Shown piece by piece: positions 1 through 10,632 of a stretch of DNA of 64,000 nt. A model generated the notes under the pieces. It made no database searches and was not told the DNA's origin. It was given only the letters and a program-made list of their open reading frames with translations. Source of the DNA: Multifurca ochricompacta (lineage: Eukaryota > Basidiomycota > Agaricomycetes > Russulales > Russulaceae); assembly GCA_022496185.1 (NCBI GenBank), contig WTXG01000032.1, positions 124,001 to 188,000 on the forward strand, written 5' to 3'. A program made the position numbers and the translations under genes. How positions within the stretch are numbered: position 1 is the first letter of the stretch; each line of letters opens with the position of its first letter.

Positions 1-42
1 CAGCACTAGAGGAAGGGCTCTATACCCTTTGTCTCTAGTGGA

Positions 43-440
43 TAGTGATGTGCCTGGCCCAGCTCAGAGAAACTAAAAGCCAAAGCCGCCAGCTCAGGCT
101 GCAGCTTTCAACAGCACATACAAGTGCAATAGCAATCATCAAAATCAGTAGAAATCTGATCACAAAGTGGTTGATTTGGGTCACATGATCATGTTTATCA
201 TGGCATTTCAAACTTTTTCTTTGATATAGCTTTGCAATATGTAACACACCAAGTCAGATTTGGATTAGCTGAACTATAACTACTAGTTATATGTCATAAA
301 ATTTTCTCTGCCAAAAGCCACGGCTTGGGCCAAGCTGTCTGTGGCGGCTTTGGCTTGGCCCAGACTTCAGGAAAGCCAGAGCCACCTCAGGCCAAGCCAA
401 AGCTTTGGCTTTTGGGCCAAGCTGGGCTGGAACATCACTA
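43..440. mobile_element. hAT-type MITE, 398 bp
   Basis: The element starts TAGTGATGT and ends ACATCACTA. It is flanked by a perfect 8-bp duplication, CTAGTGGA, at 35-42 and 441-448. An 8-bp duplication with a TAGNG-type end is the hAT signature. The imperfect terminal inverted repeats extend about 25 bp and contain GGCCCAGCT. Short AGCCAAAGC-like repeats sit below both ends, as expected for transposase-binding subterminal repeats. There is no coding capacity, so it is non-autonomous. The empty site is visible in the related copia leader near 45605-45635. Confidence 0.88.
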
Positions 441-846
441 CTAGTGGAACTTGTGGTTGGCTCCTCCATGACATGACTCCCCATCTGTTTACACAATGTC
501 CCCCTGATGTGGGCTTAGGACTTGTTGCAGATGGCATTAGACAGCTTACTATACTACTTAGAAGTTGCACATCAGAGGCAGGACTTTTTTAAGTTCTGAA
601 GCATACAGTGGGTCAAAAAACCATCCCAATGTTTGCACCATTTCTAGTATTCACTCTATAGCACCAAGGCATTTAGGAATCTGGTTATGGTGTGGCTGTA
701 TGTCTGAAAGCCCTGCTTCCTGGCTACCATTCCCAATTTGGATCAAAGACATTGGCCATGATATAAGCATTTTATGATCAAATCAAATCAATCAATCATC
801 AGGACAGTTTTTTGACCCACATTTTAAATCCACTATCTGCCCAATT

Positions 847-1347
847 TGTCGAACAGGCATGAGGTGCAGCATACTGACTGTAGGTGTTAGCGGGTTAGGC
901 TAGACAAAGAAAGTTACTTCAGAGGTTAGAAGAACTCTATATTAACTATACTACTGACCTAGACAAAGAAAGTTCTACATAAGAACGTTAGTCTAATAGT
1001 AAAGTAGATAGTAAAGAGGAACTTACACTTCAGAGGTTAGAAGAACTCTGAAGTGGAAGAGACGAAACAGACACCCTTATATACAATCTAAGGGATGGTC
1101 TGTGCACCGGGAATAAGTCCACAAGTGCCAGACAAAGTCCAAACAATAAACATGAGGGAGAAAGGCCATTGGCCACTACAGAAATCACATGCTACATGGT
1201 GTATCAGTCAGCTACTGTGGAATGTGAGAAAGAAAGTAATAATGATAATGTAAAAGTCCAAAACTCCGGTATCTAATCTAATCTACAAAGTAGCTAATCT
1301 AATTACCTGATGCCTGAAGCATCACCGAACATCTTCTGTGTTCAACA
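847..1347 (-). mobile_element. Solo LTR, copia type, 501 bp
   Basis: On the + strand it runs from TGTCGAACA to TGTTCAACA and is flanked by the 5-bp duplication CAATT (842-846 and 1348-1352). The empty site CCCAATTACTACTTT is seen at 42723 in the other Tc1A copy. Read on the minus strand it resembles the copia-2 LTR: a TGTTGAACA start, the phrase GATGCTTCAGGCATC near the start, and a TATATAAGGGTGTCTG promoter motif. No internal domain remains, so it is a product of LTR-LTR recombination. Confidence 0.9.
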
Positions 1348-1534
1348 CAATTACTACTTTATTTCACCCCTTTTTGCCTTGGTAACTCCTTGAATCCTTT
1401 TAGTCATCCTTTCTATAACCTTTTGCCATCATTCTGGTGCATTTTTATTCCACTCCTCCACCACCCTCTCCCACAACTCAGGTACCCCCTTGACTGGTTA
1501 AGATCCTTCTTCAGATCCACCCAGAGGTGTCCAA

Positions 1535-2786
1535 TGTCAAACAATCATGCTGCTGGTTATACTGACTGTGGTTAGTAGCGGTTAGGCTAGAAAACAGATA
1601 GTACTTCAGAGGTAGAAGAACTCTATATTAACTATACTACTGACCTAGAAAACAGATAGTCTACATAAGACAGTTAGTTAAAGGTATAAGAACAGTATAG
1701 TAAAGAAAGACTTACACTTCAGAGGTAGAAGAACTCTGAAGTGAAAGAGATGAAACAGACACCCTTATATACCCATGGGGGCCAGGGGAAATGGTCTGTG
1801 CACACTGGGAATAAGTCCACAAGTGCTGGACAATAAACAAAGAGGGACAAAGGCCATTGGCCAAAGAGATATCACGTGCTTACTGCGCATTACTAAGGGC
1901 ATCACTAATCAGCTGAGTAAGGTGAGAAAGAAATGTAATAAAGATATCGTAAAAAGTCCAAAACTCCGGAACCTAATCTAATCTTATCTACAGCTAAAGC
2001 TGTCCTGGATGCGCATTTTTGCCATCCCGGACCGATTGAAAACCATCCTGAGGGCATCACGCGATTGCGTGTCTTGCAAAGTCGACCTTCTTAGACTTAG
2101 ATAAGATAAGGAGGAGTTCGGACTGATCTGACCCGGTCCACGTGATGCGAAGTAGTCGCTGCCCTATGCAGCAATGGACATTATAGATACAAGCGGCCTT
2201 TGTTTGAGTAATACAATTTGATGATTTGATTATAGAGTGATCCAAAGTAGTCTAGTATGTATTTTAGATAATGCCAGACCGGTGGAAAGGATCGCGCGTT
2301 AGTAAATAAGATGTGTCAGGGCACTCAGGAGAGCGGGCCACTGATAACTAATTAGATTTACATCGCACGCTCAATCGGCTTTGGTATTTCATAGAGTAGT
2401 ACTAGGACATATTTAAAGACACCCTGTAGCACGCTGCAGACCCCATCTTGTCCTCTTGGGGCTGTAGGTGCACTTTATCACTTTATCTTTGTATTTACTT
2501 AGGCCCAACTAATCTTGTCCTCTTGGGGCTGTAGGCTCTTAGCAAAGTTCAATATAGGTCTATTCTTGCTGCATAAGCAAGGCAGAGTCCTCTGACTGCT
2601 TCAAGCCTTACACATGCATTAATCTCCGCATTCTGGGCAGCTTTCCGACTAGGATATTTTCACCTCTGAGTTACCATGATCTCTACATCTTATCTAATCT
2701 TACATAGCAAGCGCGGGATAGAAGCACCCGTTACAAAAGCAATCCTTAGATGCCTGAAGCATCTCCAGACACATCCCATGTCAACA
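1535..2786 (-). mobile_element. Solo LTR, copia type, itself interrupted
   Basis: It starts TGTCAAACA and ends TGTCAACA, with the 5-bp duplication TCCAA at 1530-1534 and 2787-2791. The empty site is visible in the right arm of the same Tc1 palindrome near 3535-3545. Bases 1535 to about 1998 and about 2745-2786 match the solo LTR at 43953-44462 in reverse. The roughly 740 bp between them are foreign. Part of that insert (about 2130-2440) resembles the internal region of the hAT element at 53760-54060, and a direct repeat (CTTGTCCTCTTGGGGCTGTA) lies at about 2449 and 2517. No clear ends of this inner insert were found. Confidence 0.85.
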
Positions 2787-2791
2787 TCCAA

Positions 2792-3256
2792 TGGGGCTAA
2801 TATTTCAAGGGATTGGGCTATCCATACCAGGCTTCAATATTCCTGTCTTAAAACTGCTGGTTTGCCTTCTTGGAATTGTGTTTTGGGTCATTGTCCTGCT
2901 GAAACATGGTTTCACCCTCCACCATTTCCAACTTTTCAAACCTTTCCACCACTCTGCCATCCAAAATATTGCAGTACTGGCATGGATTCATGATCCTCTA
3001 AACCCTGTAAGCATTCCTAGTCCATTCCACCCCATACAAGACCAATACCATAAGTTCTTCCTCCTCCATGCTTGACTGTCAGGGTGGTGGTTCTGTCAGA
3101 GGGTGGTTCTCCCTTATTTTTCCAGGTGTAGCTCCTTCTGTCTGAACCAATTCTGTTCATTATAGTCTCACCTGACCACAAGATCCTTTTCCAGTCATCC
3201 ACTGTCCAATTTTCATGGTAACCACTCTCTGACAGAACCACCACTCCAACAGTCAA
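2792..3256 (-). pseudogene. Tc1A transposase, C-terminal remnant
   Basis: Read on the minus strand, the palindrome spacer and left arm encode a decayed DDE transposase core. Visible pieces are NWTVDDWKRILWSGET (around the first catalytic Asp, now Gly), the KHGGGRTYGIGLVW segment, and further left the FQQDNDPKH motif with the second Asp and an SPIGHLW motif near the third acidic position. Frames are broken by stops and shifts. The helix-turn-helix N-terminal domain is missing. The right arm (3249-3543, + strand) holds an inverted copy of the same C-terminal part. It cannot make an active enzyme. Confidence 0.75.
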
Positions 3257-4057
3257 GCATGGAGGAGGAAGAACTTATGGTATTGGTCTTGTATGGGTGG
3301 AATGGACTAGGAATGCTTACAGGGGTTTAGAGGATCATGAATCCATGCCAGTACTGCAATATTTTGGATGGCAGAGTGGTGGAAAGGTTTGAAAAGTTGG
3401 AAATGGTGGAGGGTGAAACCATGTTTCAGCAGGACAATGACCCAAAACACAATTCCAAGAAGGCAAACCAGCAGTTTTAAGACAGGAATATTGAAGCCTG
3501 GTATGGATAGCCCAATCCCTTGAAATATTAGCCCCATTGGACACCTCTGGGTGGATCTGAAGAAGGATCTTAACCAGTCAAGGGGGTACCTGAGTTGTGG
3601 GAGAGGGTGGTGGAGGAGTGGAATAAAAATGCACCAGAATGATGGCAAAAGGTTATAGAAAGGATGACTAAAAGGATTCAAGGAGTTACCAAGGCAAAAA
3701 GGGGTGAAATAAAGTAGTAATTGGGCAGATAGTGGATTTAAAATGTGGGTCAAAAAACTGTCCTGATGATTGATTGATTTGATTTGATCATAAAATGCTT
3801 ATATCATGGCCAATGTCTTTGATCCAAATTGGGAATGGTAGCCAGGAAGCAGGGCTTTCAGACATACAGCCACACCATAACCAGATTCCTAAATGCCTTG
3901 GTGCTATAGAGTGAATACTAGAAATGGTGCAAACATTGGGATGGTTTTTTGACCCACTGTAGCACCACAGAGTGGATGGGCCCTCTTAAATGAGACCTAG
4001 ACAACTGGTTCTAACTGCTCCTTGGAACCAGGATCAAACCTTTCTTAAATCATCTCA

Positions 4058-5329
4058 ATGTCTTCCATTGTCTTCCCTCTCACCTTCAAATTTGACAAGC
4101 TCGACAGCTCCAATTGGCAGCAGTGGTCAGTCTCTTTCACCACCCTGCTTCACATAAATGGCATGAAAAGGCACATCACACATGATGGGCCTGATTTTAT
4201 CAATGCACCAAAGTTGGAGGATGGAGAAAAGGACAATGAGTATGCCAAATGCTTTGCCATCTGGTCAGAGCCCCTGTACCAGGAATGGAACAGGGTGGAG
4301 GAGGTCCTCATGGGAGTTCTGGTGATGGTAACATCACCAGAAACATACTCCCAAATTGCCTCAGACAGGACATATCTGTCTGTCAATGCCAAGTATGAGC
4401 ATCTTGAGACATTATATGGCTCAGTAGGTAGCATGGCCACCTACAACTTGTGGTGCTCAGTTTCATCCTTCCATTTGGAGGAAGGCAAACAATTCAGGCC
4501 CCAGTTGCAGTGTGTGTTGGATGCAAGGAGTACCTTAAAGGAAAATGGGATGGAGATCTCTGATCTCCAGATGAGCTTTATTTTGCTCCAGTCCCTACCT
4601 CCATCCTACAATGCCATTGCTGGCTCCATCCTGGCATCAGGTCCTCCTGACTGCCTTTCCCCTCAGGACCTTGTTCAAAGGTTCCTAAATGAGGAAAGCC
4701 AACTAGCCAGCCCTGTAGGAAGTGGTGTTGGGGCTGCCCTTAACAAGGCAGCCCATGTCAACAAAAATAAATCTAAACAACAACAAAATTTCATACCATG
4801 TCCTGCAGGTGCATCATTGTCCAATGATGTCACCTGCTTCTATTGCCAGAAGCCAGGCCACAAGGCTAATGAATGTCAGCAAAGGAAACAGGACAGAGCC
4901 AATGCTGATGCAGGCAAAAAAGGCAACAAGAGGAAGGGGCAAGGCCCCAGTGTACAAAGTAATTCCACCCAAATAGCTACTGTAATTAATGGTAGTGGAA
5001 GAATACAGGAGGTGCATGAGACACCTTGCATTTCACTTTATACCTTGACCGAACATATGCAAGAAGTTGATGATGGCAGCAACCCTTGGATGATGGATAG
5101 TGGAGCCACCACCCATTTTACACCATATTTAGAAGATTTTTCTGAATATCTCCCACATATGGGACATCAGGTGACAATTGGTGATGGCTCCATAGTCCAA
5201 GTCAAAGGAATGGGCAAAGTCATTCTCAAAACTCACAATAATTACTTCAACCCCAACAAAGAGAGCATCATGTTGACCTGCTGCTCAAGACCTTCTGGAG
5301 GGCCTTCCTCCTCCTTGGACTCCTCATAG
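4058..5329 (+). pseudogene. copia-1 Gag-protease ORF, truncated polyprotein
   Basis: An open frame of 423 codons starting MSSIVFPLTFKFDKLDSSNW. Order: an N-terminal UBN2/retrotransposon Gag domain (about residues 10-220, including LDSSNWQQWS and DLVQRFLNEES), a CCHC zinc knuckle CFYCQKPGHKANEC (about 265), and an aspartic protease active site WMMDSGATTHF (about 350). Homology to the copia-2 polyprotein ends near base 5252. The last 25 or so codons run into unrelated DNA before a stop. Integrase, RT and RNase H are lost, but the Gag part has no stop or frameshift. Its leader is interrupted by the Tc1 insertion, so expression from its own LTR is doubtful. Confidence 0.85.
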
Positions 5330-5421
5330 ACAATGGATTTTTTCAGCTTAAGAAGAGAGTTGTAGGCAAGTTGCAATCCCAGCCTACTGAGACCAAAGAG
5401 TTCATGCTTCTCAGAGGACAT
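5257..5421 (-). other. Minus-strand coding-like fragment of unknown origin
   Basis: Immediately right of the copia-1 break, the minus strand reads openly from an ATG at 5421 as MSSEKHELFGLSRLGLQL, then lysine/glutamate-rich sequence for about 55 residues to the junction. It has no codon bias or motif I recognise. It could be the 5' end of a truncated gene or of another transposon cut by the rearrangement that truncated copia-1. The rest of 5422-5629 is the presumed promoter of the palmitoyltransferase gene; nothing else was seen there. Confidence 0.3.
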
Positions 5422-5629
5422 GGTGTTGAATTACGTGAGAGAACAAGAGAACATAGGAAACAGATGGAGATAAGATGCAGTGTTGCTGACGCAATGATAA
5501 TGATGAGGTCATTCAATTTCGGTAATTGCCGATACAAGGCTGGCTGGTTTGCCTGTTGCATTTACCTTGACCCTCTGCATTTACATTGACCCTCTGTCTT
5601 TTCTTTTCTACGTTCATGTCTCTAAAATA

Positions 5630-8290
5630 ATGTCTTCAACGACGCCAAATGAACATCGTAAAGCTCGTTCCCTGGCCACCATCGTCGACGGCGCAACACG
5701 CGCACGTCGTGAACGGCGAAACTCACGGAAGAACCCCCAGCCCTGGTTCGTGCTCAAGTTGACCGTTGCTATCGCCTCTGTAATCATTGCCTACTCAACC
5801 TATGTGTATGTCGGGAGATTGTGCGTACCAATGATCAAACGTGAGAGCGGCTCTCTTGGCCCGCGCACCATGGGCAGTGAGTATCCTCAATCTGTTGTTC
5901 TCGTTGCCCTTGCCTTTGTTTACATTTACATTTGATCCCCTCACACCCACACTTTTCTCTACGCTCTCCCGTTTTTGATTATTATTATGCTCATCTTTTC
6001 GGGCGTGTGTAGTCGTTTTCTTATCTGTGTTTGCTGTGCTTGGTATGATGATGATATGGGCGTATATCAAGGTGCGTTGTCCACTTTCGCGTGTTTCTCT
6101 CAACGTGTGCATCCGCCTATGTACTTCCCTGTATTAATGAGCTCACGTGTGGATTGGAATGGCCTAGGTCGTCTTTACTCCACCAGGTTCTGCGATCAAA
6201 GTGAGTTTTCTTATTATTTCAATACCACACCACACCCCGAACCCATTATCTGGAACACCCCTCCTCTCCCCATCTTTCAACCGCTTTTGGAGTCTCTTGC
6301 GTATCCCCCACCTCGTGTCTGTCGTTTCTCCCCACTCACCCCCTCGTGCAAAGCTCATGGTCTGCCAAATTGTGTTCGGCTTCCCTCTCTTCATGCGCAC
6401 TCGCGCCCATGTTGTAACATTCTGCCCCATTTACGTCATCACCGTAATTTTGAGACAGGCAAAGTGCACCATCAGTTATGCTGGGTGTGTGTATGCGTCT
6501 GTTGGCACCCTCACCTGGGTTCGTGCAGCGGAAGCAACTTACGTTGCTTGCAACAACACGTTTGTGATGCCAGTCTGGGGCAGGGCACAACTACTTCCTA
6601 TCATCCCTGCACGGACTCACATCTTGACGTCAGCCAGCGCGCACAGGCTCCATAGCGCACCCCTTTTTTCCTTCTCTTATCTCTCTTGACTCGTTTCTCC
6701 GATGATTCTGACGACGTGTTTGCCTTGATTGGTTTTTACAGTACGTTCAGAGGCAATCAGTCTCCGACACGGTTGGCGAAGAACTCCCATCCCTTGAAAA
6801 TTCGACGTCCTACCAATACATCCCACCAGCTCAAACATCACAACCACAACTCCCACAGCCGTCAGCGTCAGCGTTACCGTCTCAAATATCCCAGGGCTCG
6901 TCCACGCGCAGCATCCCTCCCTCCTCATCTTCTCTTACATCCCCATCTTATCCTTCTTCCCGCCCGAGCCGGACGCGCCAGCAGTCGCGCGGATCCAGCA
7001 CTCTCCACTCATACACTTACTCCACCACTCAATCACAAGGGCCCATCACTCAACCCAGCGCCGAGAACAGCGTACACGCTGAATATGCTACCTTCCCGCC
7101 TCCTCCTGTAGAAAAGTATCCCAGGCCCAACTCCCAGCAACCTCAAGAGCAGGCGCGAGGGCGTGAGCCACCGGCGCTTCCTTCTCTACGAGAGGAACAC
7201 CGGTTTTGTCGGAGGTGCGAGATCGTAAAGCCGCCGCGAACGCATCACTGTAGAGCATGTGGCATGGTGTGTCGTCGCTTGTTTGTTTTTGAAACGGGGT
7301 AGGAGAACTGATGAGGGAGGTAACCCAGTGCGTGATGAAATACGATCATCATTGTCCCTGTGAGCGCGCCATCTTTCTTATGCTCGTTCGGTCGAGTGGC
7401 TGACGGCGGGGTGGCTCAGGGATCGGCCAGTGTGTTGGTGCGCAGAACCAAAAGGTGAGTTTCATGACACCTGGCTTCCTTTGAATCTCGTTTTGAAGAA
7501 GGTTGGCTGACTTGTCGATGTGGTGGCGTCGACAGTTCTTCTTCGTGTTCGTGGTGTGGGCCGCACTGTTCTGCCTTTGGACGTTTTCCACGCTTGTGGC
7601 GCTCAACGCACGGGCCACCACGCGCACAGATAAAACTGTCGACCCGGAACATATCGTTGTCATTGTCTTGTACGTTCCGCTTCTAATCCTCCATCCCCGC
7701 GCGCGGAGTATCTCTTGATGGGAATTGCTACAGATCGGGACTGTTCTCGGTGTTCACTTCGGCCATGCTGATGACACACATTGTGCTCATCACCACGAAC
7801 CAGACGACCGTTGAGCATGTCGCTGCGCGTGCAATGAAAGACCGTGAGAATGCGGTGCTGAATGAAATGCATTCTTTTTGGGCGTGCGCGTGCGTCCCTT
7901 TTACTGGTCCTATACTCGTACCTGGTGCTAATTCGAACTTGGGGATGGGGGGTGGTGGCGCCACAGGGCGAAGCGTCGCACACGGCAAGCGTGGGATGCC
8001 GAATGGGGTCGCATCGGTCTCGAGGGAAATCTGTGGTGGCTTGGCGATTTGCGTGCGCACTGGGAACAGGTCTTCGGCCCGCGTACGTGGACATGGCTCC
8101 GTGAGTCTTGCTTTTCTTCTTCTCTTCCTTTCTCCCCCTTCCTTATCTCCTCTCACGTCATATCTACTACGCATATACAGTTCCGATAGGGACGAGTAAG
8201 GATATTGGACTTGAATACCCAAGGAACCCGCGTTTTGACGCTGATGGGAGATGGATCCCACGTAAGCGATGGCCACCAGAGCTACAATGA
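5630..8290 (+). CDS. DHHC-type protein S-palmitoyltransferase
   Basis: Transfers palmitate to protein cysteines at endomembranes. Ten exons fit with consistent phases: 5630-5876, 6013-6071, 6168-6200, 6742-7266, 7329-7359, 7420-7454, 7536-7669, 7734-7883, 7967-8100, 8181-8290 (485 aa). Two membrane segments lie near residues 40-62 and 83-100. A Ser/Pro/Gln-rich loop of about 150 residues (exon 4) follows. Then comes the Cys-rich domain FCRRCEIVKPPRTHHC (from about 268) with CVMKYDHHCPWIGQCVG, where DHHC is the catalytic motif, then two more membrane segments (about 311-333 and 350-375) and the TTxE motif as NQTTVE. The C-terminus is soluble and Trp/Arg-rich. The DHHC motif is split from the preceding Cys by an intron. 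There are no ankyrin repeats, so it is closer to the yeast Pfa3/Pfa4 type than to Akr1; I could not decide which. The start was chosen as the first ATG giving a short basic N-terminus before the first membrane helix. Confidence 0.92.
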
Positions 8291-9147
8291 TTTACATGAG
8301 ACGATACCCCCTTGGTCAAAAAGGGTTGGAGTACCATATGCAATAGGAAGACCTCATCGAGTTGCGCTTACATACGACTTTTTACATTCACGACTCCCAT
8401 AGGACATGGCCGATGACGACGACAATAATGATCTGATCTGCTTTTTTTTCACCATAGCTGGGTGTACATATCTATACGACATGGCATGCGTGGACACAAT
8501 ATGCGACCTAAATGTTTTCTTTTTTTTTGGTGTAATCTTGTACCTACAGCATTTTGTATAAACTTTTCTATTTTCGAAAGAGGGAGACAGGTGCAACGCA
8601 TGAACTGAGCCGTAAGTGGTAGTGATGAGCACATTCAAAGGATGCGTTGGTGCGCGCGACAGTACAACTGGTGGGTACCAACGCCCATGGAAAAGAGACA
8701 GCTCAACCGATATAAAAACGTGTGTACATGTTACAGTTACAAAAGGACCTCGAATCCACAAATTTTGTTTTGAATAATGTCCCTCTGTCACACCACACCC
8801 GGCATGACCCGATGGTGGCAGCGCAGCTACACACATGGCTCTTAATACTATCTACCTCAACACCAAAAAGACAACCAAACTCCAAAACACTGTTTTGGAA
8901 AGGTTGTAAGGGGGGTTGTAAAGAAGCGGCACTTATCATGACCGACCATCCATGCCATGAAGGGCCCATCATGACTAATGGAGCTAGACAGAACCGGATA
9001 ACTAGACGCACCTACCATGAATGTGAGAGGGTTAGATTAAACTTCTTTCGCGCCGCCAACTCCGAGTTTTTTTCAGGATCACAGATCAGGGGAGAAGAGT
9101 GAGACGCCTAGGCATCAAACAGGGGGCGGAAACAAACTCCTAGGGTG

Positions 9148-9229
9148 GCGTGTGTGTGTGTGAATTCGGGCGTGCATGTGCACGCATGTGTGTGCGTGTG
9201 CGTGTGCGTGCGTGCGTGCGTGTGTGAGA
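9148..9229. repeat. Alternating purine-pyrimidine tract (GT/GC)
   Basis: About 80 bp of almost unbroken alternation of GT, GC and CA dinucleotides (GTGTGTGT, GTGCACGCATGTG, GCGTGCGTGCGTGCG), followed by GAGAGGGGGGGGGAG. Such tracts can adopt left-handed Z-DNA under negative supercoiling. The centre contains a short palindrome, CATGTGCACGCATG-like. Confidence 0.85.
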
Positions 9230-10601
9230 GGGGGGGGGAGAGTGTAACGATTTTGTATAGATTGGTTATGTATAGCTCAGGCAACCCGATAACCTCATGG
9301 CCTGTTCAAGATCAAGTCAGGCGAATGAGGGAGTGGGGGCTGTAACTCCCTCCCCCCCCCCTTCCCCATCATCAGTCAGTCGGTATTAATCGTGCGTCCG
9401 AGTTCTTTTTCTTTTCTTATTCGTTTCTTTGTCTTATGCGATGCGAAAAAATGTCGCTGCTGCCGATACCAACGGGACAGCACAGCACAGAACGGCTGTG
9501 CGACGTATATAGAAGTTAGGGTACCGGTAGTACAATGGTATTTATCATGAAACTCACCCGATCTCTGCTGCAGACGACGCGAGGAAAAATCTATGTGAGT
9601 CATCATTATATTTGGCATGTCCCACCTAATTCGGACGAGTTCAGAATTTTTTATTTTTTTATATTGATAGGTCTTACCCGTTGACAAACAGACAGGCAAT
9701 GCGCTTTCAGGTCTTGAACTGAACCGCAAACCAGGAACAGAGTCAAAGCTTCGATGACCCGTTCTACGCCGAAAACCGTCAACGTTGATTAAGATCGTTT
9801 CCAAGTTCAAATTCAAGTTCCGTGTTAACCAAACTGCCCAAGCTGACTGGACTACATCAGCCATCTCCCTGATAGGCGACCCGCCGAAACGGGCAAGAAG
9901 GGACCCCCGGAGGTACGGGACATGATGAACACACGTGCGGATGACGTCACGGGACGGGAAGCGGACTTAGTGCAAGTGTGGGCTGGGCTGGGCCGCCCCG
10001 CCTGCCAACAAGGTAATAGTACTAGTTGAGTCGGAAGGGGGGAGGAGAGGAAAGGAGAGGAGAGGAGAGGGGCGCATCGGTTCACCAGTTACTGTGGCCG
10101 CGCAGCACTTCAACTTCCCCGGTATGGGGACGTGTCCGTCTTACCCTCCCCCTTGCCCACAGCTAGCGGGTAGGGTTGAGTGGTCAGTCGTTCTTCGGAT
10201 CCAACTATCCGATTTGAAGAAACGAGGCGCCGCTTCCCTCGCCACCTTCGTCATGAAAACCCTGTGATCGTGATCGTGATCAACCGTTGTCCGCCCCGCC
10301 ACCACCAAACTTGGAATCACCCAACGCCCACAGGACGCCACGTGCGACGCGAACACGCGACGCAAGCATATGTATCCACAACAGGGAAAGGAGCCAGCGC
10401 CACACAAAAGACCGTGCAAGCCCGCGAGAGGTGATTTACAGAAAAACACAAGTGCCTTGACATTCATGAGCCTCTGACGCAGAAGCGATCGACAATTCCC
10501 CCGCCCCAGGTCCTGCTGGCACATCCGAGAAAAAAATGTGATTATCGATCTCGATCGTGTTACGTAGCCCACTATGGAGGTGCCGCGGCGCGGCGCGTGC
10601 G

Positions 10602-10632
10602 TTGTCTTGTGTCTTGTCTTGTCTTGTCTTGT
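10602..10632. repeat. (CTTGT)n microsatellite
   Basis: About six copies of the pentamer CTTGT. The same pentamer occurs in the opposite orientation, as (ACAAG)n, at 29759-29786. Confidence 0.9.

Larger units (their letters stand above)
606..3959. mobile_element. Palindromic Tc1/mariner element (Tc1A-1)
   Basis: The element starts CAGTGGGTCAAAAAACC and ends with the reverse complement. It is flanked by TA (604-605 and 3960-3961), the Tc1/mariner target duplication. The uninterrupted target is seen at about 45793 in the other copia copy. After removing two LTR insertions (847-1347 and 1535-2786 with their duplications), the left arm to about 3101 is the reverse complement of the right arm from about 3227. 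This gives arms of roughly 0.7 kb around a spacer of about 125 bp. Both arms carry the transposase C-terminal half and its flank; the N-terminal half is absent. Confidence 0.88.
1..5255 (+). mobile_element. Truncated Ty1/copia element (copia-1)
   Basis: Bases 1-42, 441-605 and 3960-5255 line up with the leader and gag region of the full-length copia element at 44550-50913. Shared landmarks are the stretch before the first insertion, the leader phrase about gaining a small Met ORF, and the gag ORF. The element continues beyond the left window edge. On the right it stops at about 5252-5255, just past the protease, so integrase, RT and RNase H are missing. It is interrupted by a hAT MITE (43-440) and a Tc1 element (606-3959). 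Both host junctions can be rejoined by comparison with 45590-45800. Confidence 0.85.

Noticed and set aside
9376..9864. Minus-strand open frame of 162 codons
   Set aside because: No recognisable motif, no start context and no neighbouring exons.
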